A stretch of 64,000 bases of DNA from Deltaproteobacteria bacterium (GCA_016703535.1 JADJBV010000001.1:5198001-5262000), one strand, 5' to 3'; shown: positions 8,501-18,120, numbered from the stretch's first letter. Numbers and translations are program-made. The notes: generated by a model not told the origin, from the letters alone.

Positions 8501-10533
8501 TCCTGTTCCTCGCCGGTGGACTCGGGGTCGTCGAGGAGCCGGATCGCCTCATAGACGCCGATCTCCATCTCCTTGCCCTTGACCTGGCGGGTTCCGAGAT
8601 ACCTCGCATCGATCCGATCCGCAACGTGCCGGTAAGTGGCCTCCGAGATTAGGACCTGGTCCCCGGCGGCGATCCCGCAGACCCGACTGGCGGTATTCAC
8701 CGTATCGCCGATGACCGTAAACTCCAGCCGGCGCTTGCTGCCCATGTAGCCCGCCACCAGCTGACCGGTGTTCACGCCCACGCCCATCCGGATCGGATCT
8801 TGGCCCTGTTCGGACCGCTCCTGGTTCAGGTCGCGGATGGAGTCCCGGAACTCGATGGCGGCGGCCACGGCCCGGTAGGTCGAGTCCCCCACGGCCTCGT
8901 CATCGATGGTGCCCCAGGAGGCCATCAAAGCGTCGCCGATGAACTTGTCGAGGACCCCGTGGCGCTTGAAGACCACCTCCACGAGGCGCTCGAAGTACTC
9001 GTTGAGCAGATCGACGACCTCTTGGGGGCCGCAGCTCTCGGACAAGGAGGTGAACCCGCGGATGTCGCAGAAGATCACCGTGGCCTCGATCTCCCGGCCG
9101 CCCTTTTGGATCGGCCGCCCCTTACCCTGCACCATCTCCTCGACCACGTGGGGCGGGAGGAAGCGGGACAGCTGGCCTCGGGTTTTGGCCTCTTCTTCGA
9201 TCTGCCGAACCAGCCGCGCGTTTTCGATGGCGATGGCGGTCTGGTTGGCGATGGCCTTGAGGAGCTGGAGGTCCTTTTCGGTGAAGGCGCCGACCCGCTC
9301 CCGGCTGTCCAGGTGCATCAGGCCCAGCACCTTGTCGTGGGCCACCAACGGCACACACATGGCGGCCCGAATGCCCTGGGCGATGATCGACTGGGAGCCC
9401 GAAAACCGCGGATCCAAGAAGGCGTCCGAGCTGAGCACCGAGGCCTTGTCTTGGATGGCGCCGTTGACGATGGCCCGAGACAACAAGATCTCTTGCCGCG
9501 GGGCCGAGGCGTTTTTCTCCGACGTACGCTGGCGTATGGTGTGGGGGACCAGGGTGTTGGTGTCTTCGTCCACCAACATGATCACCCCGTTGTCGGCCGG
9601 GAACATCGAAAAGACCACGTCCAAGGTCTGGGACAACAACTTGCTGAGGTCGGTGGTCAGGCCGATCCGGGACAACTCGTGGGAGAGCCGCAACTTCTCG
9701 TAGTCCCGCTTGATGACCTCGATGTCGACCACGTCGGTGACCGGCTTGAAGTCGAGATCCTCCTCTTGGAGCTTGGCGTGGATGTGGGTCGAGCCCGCCG
9801 GATCTTGCGGCAGGATGGTGACCAGGTCCCGGACCGAACTCCGCCCCGAGTCGGGGGTCTCGATGGTGAAGGCCAGCCGCATCGAACCGAGCACGATCTC
9901 GTCGCCGTCCTCGAGCCGGTGTTCGCTGATCCGCTTGCCGTTGAGGAAGGTGCCGTTGCTGGACTTGAGATCCCGGACCCACCACTCCTCGCCGCGCTTT
10001 TCGATGATCGCGTGCTCTTTGGAGATCTCTCGATCGTTGAGCCGGATCTTGTTTTTGGGGTGCCGGCCGATCGGGTTCTGCTCGTCGAGGGTGAAGTCGG
10101 TCTCCAGGCCGTCGGGGCTCCGGTAGACGATCTTGGCGCTGCCCTCTTTGTCGCTTTCGGCCCGGGCCTTGGGGACGATCACCTGGGACGCCAGGGGGCC
10201 GGGGCCCCGCCTTCGAGAGCGGAAGGGTTCGGTCATCTCCCGCTCGACTTCGGCTGGGCTGGGTCGGGGCACGCCACCGGGAGGTGTACTTCCGGGGTTG
10301 GAGGCGAGCCGCGGTTTGGGCGTGGTCTTCAGGCCCGGGTTGGAGCTGCGTCGGGTCGGGGCCGGGGGCGTCGCGAGGCCCGCGGGCGTCGCCGGGGGTG
10401 GCGTGCTCGCGCCCGTGGACTGGATCGCGGCAGCGCCGAAAGGCTTACGACAGTGCTGGCAGTACACGATCGCAGTCGCAGGGGGGCGGGCGAACTCATT
10501 GAGAGCCCCGCAGTGCGGACACCAGGCGCGCAT
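8497..10533 (-). CDS. FHA-GAF-class III nucleotide cyclase
   Basis: 678 residues. A zinc ribbon (CPHCG...CQHC, residues 5-28) leads into a Pro-rich linker. An FHA domain follows at about 140-225 (GRHPKNKI, SSNGTFLNGK), binding phosphothreonine. A GAF sensor domain spans about 285-435, and a class III adenylate/guanylate cyclase domain about 480-660, with metal-binding Asp in FCDIRGFTSL and GDALMASWG. It makes a cyclic nucleotide in response to a small ligand and/or phospho-partner. The start is set at MRAWCPHC, where the zinc ribbon begins. The downstream coupled kinase is a natural source of the phosphothreonine read by FHA (inference). Confidence 0.93.
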   Translation of the reverse strand: MRAWCPHCGALNEFARPPATAIVYCQHCRKPFGAAAIQSTGASTPPPATPAGLATPPAPTRRSSNPGLKTTPKPRLASNPGSTPPGGVPRPSPAEVEREMTEPFRSRRRGPGPLASQVIVPKARAESDKEGSAKIVYRSPDGLETDFTLDEQNPIGRHPKNKIRLNDREISKEHAIIEKRGEEWWVRDLKSSNGTFLNGKRISEHRLEDGDEIVLGSMRLAFTIETPDSGRSSVRDLVTILPQDPAGSTHIHAKLQEEDLDFKPVTDVVDIEVIKRDYEKLRLSHELSRIGLTTDLSKLLSQTLDVVFSMFPADNGVIMLVDEDTNTLVPHTIRQRTSEKNASAPRQEILLSRAIVNGAIQDKASVLSSDAFLDPRFSGSQSIIAQGIRAAMCVPLVAHDKVLGLMHLDSRERVGAFTEKDLQLLKAIANQTAIAIENARLVRQIEEEAKTRGQLSRFLPPHVVEEMVQGKGRPIQKGGREIEATVIFCDIRGFTSLSESCGPQEVVDLLNEYFERLVEVVFKRHGVLDKFIGDALMASWGTIDDEAVGDSTYRAVAAAIEFRDSIRDLNQERSEQGQDPIRMGVGVNTGQLVAGYMGSKRRLEFTVIGDTVNTASRVCGIAAGDQVLISEATYRHVADRIDARYLGTRQVKGKEMEIGVYEAIRLLDDPESTGEEQE

Positions 10534-10668
10534 CGATCCGAGGAGGGGGACCCTAGCATGGGACCCCATCCCTCGCTACGGCCCCTGGCGCCCGGGCGCA
10601 AGTGGGTAGAAGTAGGACGCCCGACCTGGTGCCAGGGCCGAGGCTGAGCCATAAGCAGACCTGGCCCG

Positions 10669-13176
10669 ATGACCCAGGTCCCCGCCGTCAGGCCCGTGGA
10701 GGCGAAGGTGCCCGGGCGCCCAGGGAGCGCCTGGGCCCGCTGGTTGGAGCCCTTTTTTCAGCGGATCCGGGTCGACAGCGAGGCCGTCGAGCGGCTCGAG
10801 GACGCGCACCAAAAAGGGATCGTGGTCCACGTTTTCCGGGCCCATCGGGTCCTGGATCCCCTGTTCGTGCTCTACGCCTTGGCCAAGTTGGGGCTGCCGG
10901 CGCCCCGCTGGCTCCACGATCACTTCGCCTCGATGGCCCCGGCCGGCGCCGAGGACCTGGTTCAAACCCTGGCCTCGGGGGAGCCCGCCCTGCTCTTTTT
11001 GCGGCGGCCCCGGACCCTGATCAACCCAAACACCGCCTACTCCGAAAAACACGTCGAAGCGCTCCTGGCGCTGCAGCGCCGCCTCGACAAGCCGATCTAC
11101 CTGCTCCCCGAGACGTTGCTTTGGACCAAACAGAAGAGCGGCCTCAGGCGCACGATCATCGACGCGATCTTCGGCGATCGCGAGAACCCGGGGCGCATGC
11201 GGGAGGTGCTCGGCTTTTTTTGGCACCACAAGAGCTCCCGCTACCACGTCGGCGCGCCCATCGATCTGCGGGCGGTGTTGGCCCGGGAGGTCGGCACGCC
11301 TGATCCGGTGATCGCCAAGAAGATCCGCTGGGCCTTGCTCCATCACCTGTCTCGGGAGGAGGAGCTCCGCACCGGGCCAGTGGGTCGTTCGGCGGCCCGC
11401 ACGCGGCAAAACGTGCTCAAGGATCCGACCCTCAAAAAGCAGCTGCCCTTGCTCAAAAAACCCGGCGAAGAGCTGGCCGACGTCGAACGCCGGGCCGATC
11501 AGGTGTTGCGCACCATCGCCGCCGACATGCGCTACGGCTGGCTGCGGGTCTTGGACGCGGTCATCGACTACATCTGGAGCCGCATCTACGACGGCATCGT
11601 CGTCGATCAAGAAGGCCTGGCGCGCCTTCAACGGGCGGCCCGGCGGGGCCCGGTGGTTTTGGTGCCGAGCCACAAGAGCCACGTCGACTACCTGGTCTTG
11701 TCCCAGGTCTTCTTCAAGGACGGCCTGATGCCGCCCCACATCGCCGCCGGCGACAACCTGAACTTCTGGCCCCTCGGCCACATCTTCCGGCGTTCGGGGG
11801 CGTTCTTTTTGCGCCGGGGCTTCAAGGGCGATCGGCTCTACGCCTTGGTCTTCGCGGCCTACGTGCGGCGCCTCTTGAAGGAAGGCCACGCCCTCGAGTT
11901 TTTCATCGAAGGTGGGCGAAGCCGCACCGGCAAGATGTTGCCGGCCCGCACCGGCCTGTTGTCGATGTGCGTCGATCCGGTGCTGGAGGGTTCGGTGCAG
12001 GACCTCTCCTTCATCCCGGTCTCGATCGGCTACGAAAAGATCATCGAAGCCGGCACCTACGCCAAGGAACTTTCGGGCGGGGAGAAGAAAAAAGAGGACG
12101 CCGGCGCCTTGTTGTCGGCGACCAGCGTGCTCCGATCTCGGTATGGGCGAGTGTACGTGGACTTCGCCGAGCCCATCTCTTTGCGGGTCTTCGCAGCGTC
12201 GCGCGGGATCGAGCTCAAGGGCCCTGGTGATCCCGAGGCCGAACCCGGGCCCGAAAAGAAGCAGCTGGTCACCCAACTGGGTCACCGGATCGTCAACGGC
12301 ATCAACCAGGTCACCCGGGTCACGCCCACCGCCATCGCCGCCTTGGTGTTGTTGGCCCAACCCCGCCGGGGCCTGGCCGAAGCCGAACTGCACCGCTTGG
12401 CCGATCGAAGCTTGGAGTTCCTGACACCGTTGGGCGTGCGTTTGTCGGCGGCCTTGTCCCCCGAGACGAGGAAGGCCGCGTTGCGGGAGGCCTTGGGGCG
12501 CTTCGCCGCCGAGGGCAACCTGGCGATGATCCCCGCGCCCGACGGCGAGACCATTTATCAGGTCAACGACGAAGGTCGGCGGGCCCTCGACTACTACAAG
12601 AACAACATCCTCCACTTCTACGTGCCCTACGCGGTGGCGGCGGCGGCGGTGTTGGTCCGAGGTGGTGAACCCGAGGCCACCCAAGAGACGGCCCGGCGGA
12701 TCTCCCAGCTCCTGAAGTTCGAGTTCTCCTTCCGGGTCGATCAGGCCTTCGAGGACAACTACCGCCAAGCCCAAGAGGTGTTGGCCTCCCAGCGGATCTT
12801 GGCCCAGGTCGAGGGCCGCTGGGCCCCCACCAAAAACGGCGCCCAAGACGCCCGCAACCTGGCCGGCCTGCTTTTGGTGTTCTTCGAAGCCTACCGCCTG
12901 GCCGCCGAGACCCTGGAGGAGCTGGAGGGCGGCACCCTCCCTCAGAAGCGCTTCTTGTCCCTGGCCTTGGCCCGGGCCCGCCGCCAGATCTTGGAGGGCC
13001 GCATCCAACGGGCCGAAGCCGGTTCCCAGCTCACTTTGCAAGCCAGCTTGCAGTTGCTCGGAGATCTGGGCGTGACCAAAAAGAGCGGCGACGTCGAGGT
13101 GGCCGACGAGGCCGCCAGGAAGGCGCTGATCGAGGAGCTGAGCGGCTACCTGAAGGCCATCAGCCGAGAAGACTGA
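10669..13176 (+). CDS. plsB: glycerol-3-phosphate 1-O-acyltransferase PlsB
   Basis: 835-residue PlsB family enzyme that acylates sn-glycerol 3-phosphate at position 1 to start phospholipid synthesis at the inner membrane. The HX4D catalytic motif is at about residue 335 (PSHKSHVDY), and the substrate-binding block EGGRSRTGK at about 413. FIPVSIGYEKIIE and the long C-terminal helical domain also fit, as does the length (E. coli PlsB is about 807). The gene stands alone between divergent cyclase and convergent lipoprotein genes. Confidence 0.94.
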   Translation: MTQVPAVRPVEAKVPGRPGSAWARWLEPFFQRIRVDSEAVERLEDAHQKGIVVHVFRAHRVLDPLFVLYALAKLGLPAPRWLHDHFASMAPAGAEDLVQTLASGEPALLFLRRPRTLINPNTAYSEKHVEALLALQRRLDKPIYLLPETLLWTKQKSGLRRTIIDAIFGDRENPGRMREVLGFFWHHKSSRYHVGAPIDLRAVLAREVGTPDPVIAKKIRWALLHHLSREEELRTGPVGRSAARTRQNVLKDPTLKKQLPLLKKPGEELADVERRADQVLRTIAADMRYGWLRVLDAVIDYIWSRIYDGIVVDQEGLARLQRAARRGPVVLVPSHKSHVDYLVLSQVFFKDGLMPPHIAAGDNLNFWPLGHIFRRSGAFFLRRGFKGDRLYALVFAAYVRRLLKEGHALEFFIEGGRSRTGKMLPARTGLLSMCVDPVLEGSVQDLSFIPVSIGYEKIIEAGTYAKELSGGEKKKEDAGALLSATSVLRSRYGRVYVDFAEPISLRVFAASRGIELKGPGDPEAEPGPEKKQLVTQLGHRIVNGINQVTRVTPTAIAALVLLAQPRRGLAEAELHRLADRSLEFLTPLGVRLSAALSPETRKAALREALGRFAAEGNLAMIPAPDGETIYQVNDEGRRALDYYKNNILHFYVPYAVAAAAVLVRGGEPEATQETARRISQLLKFEFSFRVDQAFEDNYRQAQEVLASQRILAQVEGRWAPTKNGAQDARNLAGLLLVFFEAYRLAAETLEELEGGTLPQKRFLSLALARARRQILEGRIQRAEAGSQLTLQASLQLLGDLGVTKKSGDVEVADEAARKALIEELSGYLKAISRED

Positions 13177-13204
13177 GGTCGCTACGGCATCGCCGCGGAG
13201 TGGG

Positions 13205-14332
13205 TCATGGCCCGTAGCGGAGGACGCGGCCGTTGGGGCGGATCACGTCGGTGTAGAGCTGCGGATCCAGCACGAGAAAACTACTCTCGCCCAGCGGCTG
13301 AAGCGCGAGGCCCCCGGCCACGTCTTCGAGGAGGAGCGATTCGGAGCCGCCCGCGTTCCTTCTCAGCTCTGCATACGCCGCATAAACCACCGCCCCACCC
13401 AGCCAGGTCACCCCTGTGACCGGTTGTTCCAGCCGAGAGAGGACCCGGAGCCCCGCCCCGTCTAGCCCCACCACCCCGACCGTCCCATCCCAACACCGCA
13501 GCTTGTAGGGCATGGCGCAGCCCACCGTGATCGGGAGGGAGCGAGACGCGGTGAAGGCCACCTGGCCGGTCGCGCGGTCGAGGGCGAGCGCGCCGTTGGT
13601 GTTGTGCGGGAATCCGGACGCCAAGGTCCGAACCGCGCCGGACTGCAGATCCACCCATGCGACTCGGAGGCTTAGGGGCGTGGTCGAGGTCGCAGAGACG
13701 ATCACCTCTTGCTCACCATTCAGGACAACGGCCGTCGCCATCGTCAGGCCTGAAGCCACATCTTGGATCGATCGAGTCGTGGGGTCGAATCGCCGCAACA
13801 CCCCGCTGTCCGAGTTGACCCAAACGACGGTCGACCCGCTCCCGTCGATCCCCAGGGCTCCGTCCTCAGCCTCCGAGAGCAGACTCACCTTCCCGGAGCG
13901 AAGTTCGTACGCGAAGACCCGCCCGGCCATCGGGACGGTCCAATACACCGCGTCGTCCGAGGCCGCGATGCCGAAGGGGATGGCGCCCGGAACCTCCCAG
14001 AGGATCTCGACACCGCAGTCACCGGTAAGGGCCGTTCGCCCGACCCTTGACTCCTCGGTGAAGTACAACCACTCGCCCACCACCACCTGATCCTTCGGGA
14101 AGTCGAGGCCGCAGGCGACTACCGACGCGCCGACCCTAGGTTCGCAGCCATCCGTTCGAGACAAACAAGAGGGCTCGGCCAGGCCGCCGTCGCCACCATC
14201 AAGGCCCTGGGGCTCCTCTGAGCAGCTCAGGCTGCCAGCGAGCAGCAGGATCAGGCAAAAACGACTTTGGAGATCGAAGTCCGGTGGTCGGTCGACGACC
14301 TCGGGCTCGACTCGATGGTGGCACTTCGACAC
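13205..14332 (-). CDS. putative lipoprotein with beta-propeller-like repeats
   Basis: 375 residues from a GTG. A hydrophobic stretch near residues 27-37 ends in GSLSC, a weak lipobox (Ser at -3), followed by an acidic Gly/Asp linker and Cys-containing segment (CLSRTDGCEPR). The rest has repeated strands of the form VVGEWLYFTEESRVGR, DDAVYWTVPMAGRVFAY and GSTVVWVNSDSGVLRR, like a six- or seven-bladed propeller reading out values. The function is unknown. Codon use is looser than in neighbouring core genes, which may reflect recent acquisition or low expression. It faces away from the MYXO-CTERM-like gene across a 103-bp gap. Confidence 0.7.
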   Translation of the reverse strand: MSKCHHRVEPEVVDRPPDFDLQSRFCLILLLAGSLSCSEEPQGLDGGDGGLAEPSCLSRTDGCEPRVGASVVACGLDFPKDQVVVGEWLYFTEESRVGRTALTGDCGVEILWEVPGAIPFGIAASDDAVYWTVPMAGRVFAYELRSGKVSLLSEAEDGALGIDGSGSTVVWVNSDSGVLRRFDPTTRSIQDVASGLTMATAVVLNGEQEVIVSATSTTPLSLRVAWVDLQSGAVRTLASGFPHNTNGALALDRATGQVAFTASRSLPITVGCAMPYKLRCWDGTVGVVGLDGAGLRVLSRLEQPVTGVTWLGGAVVYAAYAELRRNAGGSESLLLEDVAGGLALQPLGESSFLVLDPQLYTDVIRPNGRVLRYGP

Positions 14333-14435
14333 CGTGGAGCTTGAGCCTCGTCGCTGAGATCTTCCGCGTCAAGCGCGAGGGGGTACGGCGTCCACCAAGG
14401 TACACCAAATCACGCCGCGGGCTCGTATAGGGACC

Positions 14436-15512
14436 GTGCGGTGGCGGATTCTGTTGAGCACGGTGAACGTCGCCATGTGCGCGACGTTTCTGGACGCTCA
14501 CGCTTGTTCAGGCCTGGCCTGCGTCCCCGGGATCTTGCCGGCATCAGGGGCGGTGGTCCCCGCCAACACCGGGGCGATCTTGTGGGACCCGGACTTTGCC
14601 AAGGCCTCCGGCCATTGGGTACCGACCACCACCACCGCCAAGATCATCGATCTGGTGACCTTGGAGGTCGTGCCCCACCGCTTCCAGCGAACGCCTCGAG
14701 GGTTGCTGGTTCATCTCGAGGGCCCCCTCACGCCCGGGCGCGAGTATGCGTTCCAGGCGCAAGATTGCTTCGGCTCCGGCTATGGCTTCAATACCCCGTC
14801 TCGAAGCACCTTCACCGCCACCGTCGCCGCGCCGTTGCCTCAGGGCATCGGTACGCTTCGGGTCGTGGAGAAAAGACTCGCGAACCTCTTTCCACCGGTG
14901 CCCACCGAAGCGGTCTGTATGCCCGGTCCCCAGTATTTGGCCGCGATCGCCGAGGTTGAGCTGATGTTGGACGAAAGCGCGCGCCCCTTCGAGCCTCTCT
15001 TTTTCCTCCAGCTCAAGGTCGACGGCAGACCCATCCCGCAGCTCCGAGGCACGACCTACATCCAGGTGCAGCAACGCCTGGGGCAAGGTTACCGGGCTCC
15101 TCGGGGTCGAGACTGGGTTGAGCTCCGCTGCTCCGCTGGCCTCGAGAGCCAGCGGGTCGCCGTGACCATGGAGGCCGAACTTCCCGGCGCTCGTCTGTAC
15201 GAGACGCCGCCGCTGCTGATCGATCTCGACTGTCGGGGGGCCGACGCCGGTGTCGAGGACGCCAGCGTCGCGGACGTCGCGACCACTCCCGAGGCCGGGA
15301 TCCCCGAACGTCTGGTGGAAGAACAGGGCTGCGGCTGTTCATCGAACGAGCCCAGACAAAGGCCAAGCGTGATGCTGATGTTGTTGGGCGGCTTTGTGGT
15401 GTGGTGGGCCTCCGCGTCGCGGAGGAGACGAGCCTACTGGAGCGTGACCGAAACTGCCCCGCTGGTGCAGGTGCCGCAACCTTCGCCGTTGAAGTCCTCG
15501 TCGACCACGTAA
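14436..15512 (+). CDS. exported protein with MYXO-CTERM-like sorting signal
   Basis: 358 residues, GTG start. The N-terminal signal peptide (MRWRILLSTVNVAMCATFLDAHA) is followed by a mostly beta-strand body with several Cys. An Asp/Ala-rich spacer precedes GCGCSS at about 303, a hydrophobic span (VMLMLLGGFVVWWA) and RRRR. This is the three-part C-terminal signal named MYXO-CTERM, whose Cys is processed and used for surface anchoring in myxobacteria. Unlike the usual signal, which ends at the Arg cluster, the frame runs 26 residues further, antisense to the convergent lipoprotein gene. This suggests loss of an original stop. The molecular function is unknown. Confidence 0.8.
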   Translation: MRWRILLSTVNVAMCATFLDAHACSGLACVPGILPASGAVVPANTGAILWDPDFAKASGHWVPTTTTAKIIDLVTLEVVPHRFQRTPRGLLVHLEGPLTPGREYAFQAQDCFGSGYGFNTPSRSTFTATVAAPLPQGIGTLRVVEKRLANLFPPVPTEAVCMPGPQYLAAIAEVELMLDESARPFEPLFFLQLKVDGRPIPQLRGTTYIQVQQRLGQGYRAPRGRDWVELRCSAGLESQRVAVTMEAELPGARLYETPPLLIDLDCRGADAGVEDASVADVATTPEAGIPERLVEEQGCGCSSNEPRQRPSVMLMLLGGFVVWWASASRRRRAYWSVTETAPLVQVPQPSPLKSSSTT

Positions 15513-15844
15513 GTGGGCTTGACCGTGCCGGTGTAGCGCCGGCCTTGGCCGTCGGTGAGGTCGAGGACCAGATCGGGTTGGCTTTCGGCGGCGTTGTACA
15601 GGTTGTAGGTGCCCTCGAAACACTCGTTGCTGCCCACGCAGTTGAAGGTCTGGGATTTGCCTTCGAACTGGATGGTGCCCCGCAGGTCCCGGATGACCTG
15701 GCCGCCGCTGTCGAGGCCTCGGACGCCGATCGCGCTCAAGCAACCGATGAGGTTGCAGCTCTTGCCCTCGATCACCCCGCAGCCCGCCAGCACCAGCGCC
15801 CCCAAACAACCCGAAAAAACGGCGATCATTCCCTTCGTCCCCAT
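15434..15844 (-). CDS. small lipoprotein, Cys-rich
   Basis: 136-residue exported lipoprotein. The start is placed at MGTKGMIAVFSG because GGAG lies just upstream and the signal peptide follows, ending in LVLAGC. The mature part has paired Cys (CNLIGC, CVGSNEC, CGTC) and a small beta-rich domain (DLVLDLTDGQGRRYTGTVKP). No family is recognised. Its 3' end overlaps the opposing MYXO-CTERM-like gene by 79 bp. Confidence 0.75.
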   Translation of the reverse strand: MGTKGMIAVFSGCLGALVLAGCGVIEGKSCNLIGCLSAIGVRGLDSGGQVIRDLRGTIQFEGKSQTFNCVGSNECFEGTYNLYNAAESQPDLVLDLTDGQGRRYTGTVKPTYVVDEDFNGEGCGTCTSGAVSVTLQ

Positions 15845-15891
15845 GACGTCTCCATACCGCGCCGCGCCTGGGGCCGGCTTGGCTTTCTGAG

Positions 15892-16401
15892 TCACACCAC
15901 TTGGGCCACGCCGACCACGTAGTTCTTGCCGTAGACCTTCGCGCACTTCGGGCACGTCGTATAGAAGAAGTACAACTTCTGCAGGTGCCGCCCTTTCTTG
16001 GCGACGTGGCGCTCCATCTCACCGCACCACTCTTTGGCGTGGCTGTAGGGCCCCTCGAAGACCTTGGTCAAAAAGGTGCCATCGAGGCGCACCACCTCGG
16101 CGCCCGGGATGTCTTCATCACCGACGGCGAAGAGGTGTTCGCCGTGCCAGGCTGAGTCATCGTGGCTCAACACCATGAAGCCGCCGGTGTCGGCGTGGGC
16201 TTGGTGGATGGCGCCCCAGGTCTTGCCGAACACCGAACCCATGTTGAGGGGCACGTGAAAGAGGCTGATGGTCGACGCTTTGACGAAGGGCTTGCCGGAG
16301 AAGTGCAGCTCCTGATCCTCCCAAGCCTCAGGATGAAAGCGGGGGCAACAGCCGGTCGGGTTGTCGGTGGGATCGTAGGGTGGGATCTGATTGACGTGCA
16401 T
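15892..16401 (-). CDS. conserved hypothetical protein with CPKC motif
   Basis: 169 residues from MHVNQIPPYDPTDNPTGCC, the N-terminus shared by a widespread bacterial family of unknown role. Conserved features are GCCPRFHPE, a central LFHVPLNMG segment and the C-terminal YTTCPKCAKVYGKNY with a CxxC that could bind metal. No signal peptide or membrane span is seen. An alternative start 12 residues upstream is possible. It is probably not linked to its neighbours. Confidence 0.7.
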   Translation of the reverse strand: MHVNQIPPYDPTDNPTGCCPRFHPEAWEDQELHFSGKPFVKASTISLFHVPLNMGSVFGKTWGAIHQAHADTGGFMVLSHDDSAWHGEHLFAVGDEDIPGAEVVRLDGTFLTKVFEGPYSHAKEWCGEMERHVAKKGRHLQKLYFFYTTCPKCAKVYGKNYVVGVAQVV

Positions 16402-16494
16402 GACACCCTCCAGCTGGGCGTTGCACGCATGCCTCATGCCTCGGGGCGCCGGCTCGGGCGAAGAGCGGCGTCGTTCCCGGAACGAAGCACCAAG

Positions 16495-17082
16495 TTACGG
16501 ACCAGGCTCACCTTGGGGGCCTTCGCCCAGATCCCAGAGCGGCCCCAACTCCAGCTCGACCGCGTCGAAGGGCGGCCCCCGGAACTTGGCGTCATCGGCG
16601 TAGCTCTGATGCAGGGACCACTCGCCGTCCTTCAGGTGCAGGATCTCCAGCACCCGGATCTGGGGATCGAGCAGCCACAACCACGGGATCTGAGCCCGGG
16701 CGTAGATCGGCAACTTCAGCACCCGATCGGTCCGCCCCGTGGAAGGCGACAACACCTCGCACACCCAATCGGGCGCCAGCGGGACCCGAGGCACCCGGGG
16801 CATGACCGGGAGCCGCTCCCGCCGCCAGCCGGCCAGATCGGGGATCAACACGTCGCCGCCCAACTTCAGCTCCGGCTCAAAGAGGATCCACCACCCGCCC
16901 GGACCACCTCGACCCCGATGAAACGGGCCGTTGAGGTCCGATCCCAACACGGAGGCCGCGAGGCTGTGGGGGATGGCCGGTCGAGGGCTGACGATCAACT
17001 CGCCATCGATCAGCTCGCCCACGAGGTGCTCGGGCACCGCCAAGAGGTCGTCTTCGGTGGCCCGCCGGCGTGCGATGACCAT
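16495..17082 (-). CDS. Uma2-family (DUF820) PD-(D/E)XK nuclease-like protein
   Basis: 195-residue Uma2 family protein with a restriction-endonuclease-like fold. Motifs include ELIDGELIV near the N-terminus, the metal-binding DVLIPDLAGW, PDWVCEVLSPST with its acidic residue, and the following K/YA segment (VLKLPIYARA). Members are numerous in cyanobacteria and myxobacteria; their substrate and role are unclear. It is a single gene with no partner nearby. Confidence 0.88.
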   Translation of the reverse strand: MVIARRRATEDDLLAVPEHLVGELIDGELIVSPRPAIPHSLAASVLGSDLNGPFHRGRGGPGGWWILFEPELKLGGDVLIPDLAGWRRERLPVMPRVPRVPLAPDWVCEVLSPSTGRTDRVLKLPIYARAQIPWLWLLDPQIRVLEILHLKDGEWSLHQSYADDAKFRGPPFDAVELELGPLWDLGEGPQGEPGP

Positions 17083-17162
17083 GCCCCCAAGATAGCGGAT
17101 CCATCCCCAACTTGCAGCGGTGCCGCGGTGAAAACCGTTCCGTTGGGGGCCCGGTACCCGGC

Positions 17163-18038
17163 TTAAGCCCGAAGCGCGTCGATCAGCTGCTTGGCGCTTT
17201 CGCCGTATTTGTCGAACACCGAGCGGTAGGCGTTGATGGCCTGATCGCGTTTGTCGATCATCCGCTTCAGGTTGAGGGTCGAGACGTCGACGCTGTCGTT
17301 GAAGGTGCTGTTGTCGCCGCTGGCCGAGGTGGAGCTGACGATGCCGCTGGCTTGGCCGGCGCCGAGCACCGTGCCGAAGAGGTTCAATCCCGACAACGAC
17401 GAGTTGCCCGAAGTGGTGCCCAAGCCAACCCGGTAGGCCTCGGCCATGATCTCCTGATCCATCGCGTGGAAGAGGTCGAAGATCTGGGACTGGCTCGGCA
17501 TGCTCGGCAGTGAGTTCATCGCCGAGACGTTGGTGCCGGTCTTGGGGGCGGTCATGGCTGCGGTGCTGACGCTGATGGCGCCGTCGGTGCGGCCATCGGG
17601 GATCACGTTCATGCCGGCCTTCTTCTCGAAAGAAGCTCGGACCCGCTCGTCGGTCTGGAGCAGGCGGGTCAACTTCACGGCCTGGCTGCGGCGCGGGGAG
17701 AGCAGGTTGGCGACCAGGGCGTTTTTGGAGGCGCTGGGGTGGCGTTCGGCGGTGCCACTTTGGTGGTAGCCGGCCTCGACGTAGGGCTTGAGGGCGGCGA
17801 AGACCGCTCGGGGCGAGGGGTGGAAGCCGAAGGGCGGCAAGTCCACTCGGGCGTCGTCGACCCGCTGGCCGAACTTGCCTGCTTCACTGGCGGTGTTGGT
17901 GTACGCGACCTGGAGCCGGCTCAACTTCTCGAGGGAAGCGCGGGTGGCCAGTCGCTCCAGAGACTTCGGGTCGACTGCAGATCCGCCGAGCTGGTCGACG
18001 AGGTCAGGGAGGCCTTGCTGAAGTACACGAATGGCCAT
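17163..18038 (-). CDS. hypothetical protein, unknown family
   Basis: 291 residues. The start is MAIRVLQQG; the frame extends 23 residues upstream without coding character. N-terminal and C-terminal thirds are helical and charged (SLEKLSRLQVAY; LKRMIDKRDQAINAYRSVFDKY). The middle is Ser/Thr/Gly-rich and low in complexity (GLGTTSGNSSLSGLNLFG). No signal peptide is visible. I do not recognise a family. The helical ends with a flexible centre would suit a filament or secreted needle/tip-type protein, but nothing nearby supports that. Confidence 0.65.
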   Translation of the reverse strand: MAIRVLQQGLPDLVDQLGGSAVDPKSLERLATRASLEKLSRLQVAYTNTASEAGKFGQRVDDARVDLPPFGFHPSPRAVFAALKPYVEAGYHQSGTAERHPSASKNALVANLLSPRRSQAVKLTRLLQTDERVRASFEKKAGMNVIPDGRTDGAISVSTAAMTAPKTGTNVSAMNSLPSMPSQSQIFDLFHAMDQEIMAEAYRVGLGTTSGNSSLSGLNLFGTVLGAGQASGIVSSTSASGDNSTFNDSVDVSTLNLKRMIDKRDQAINAYRSVFDKYGESAKQLIDALRA

Positions 18039-18120
18039 ATCGCTCCCAGTATCGCCGATCCGGGCCGAAGGTTGCGTGGTCCTGCATGCACCTGTGCTTA
18101 CGGGCACTTACAAGAGGGGT

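Noticed and set aside
10576..13041. 821-residue minus-strand frame across plsB
   Set aside because: The plus strand carries PlsB with all catalytic motifs.
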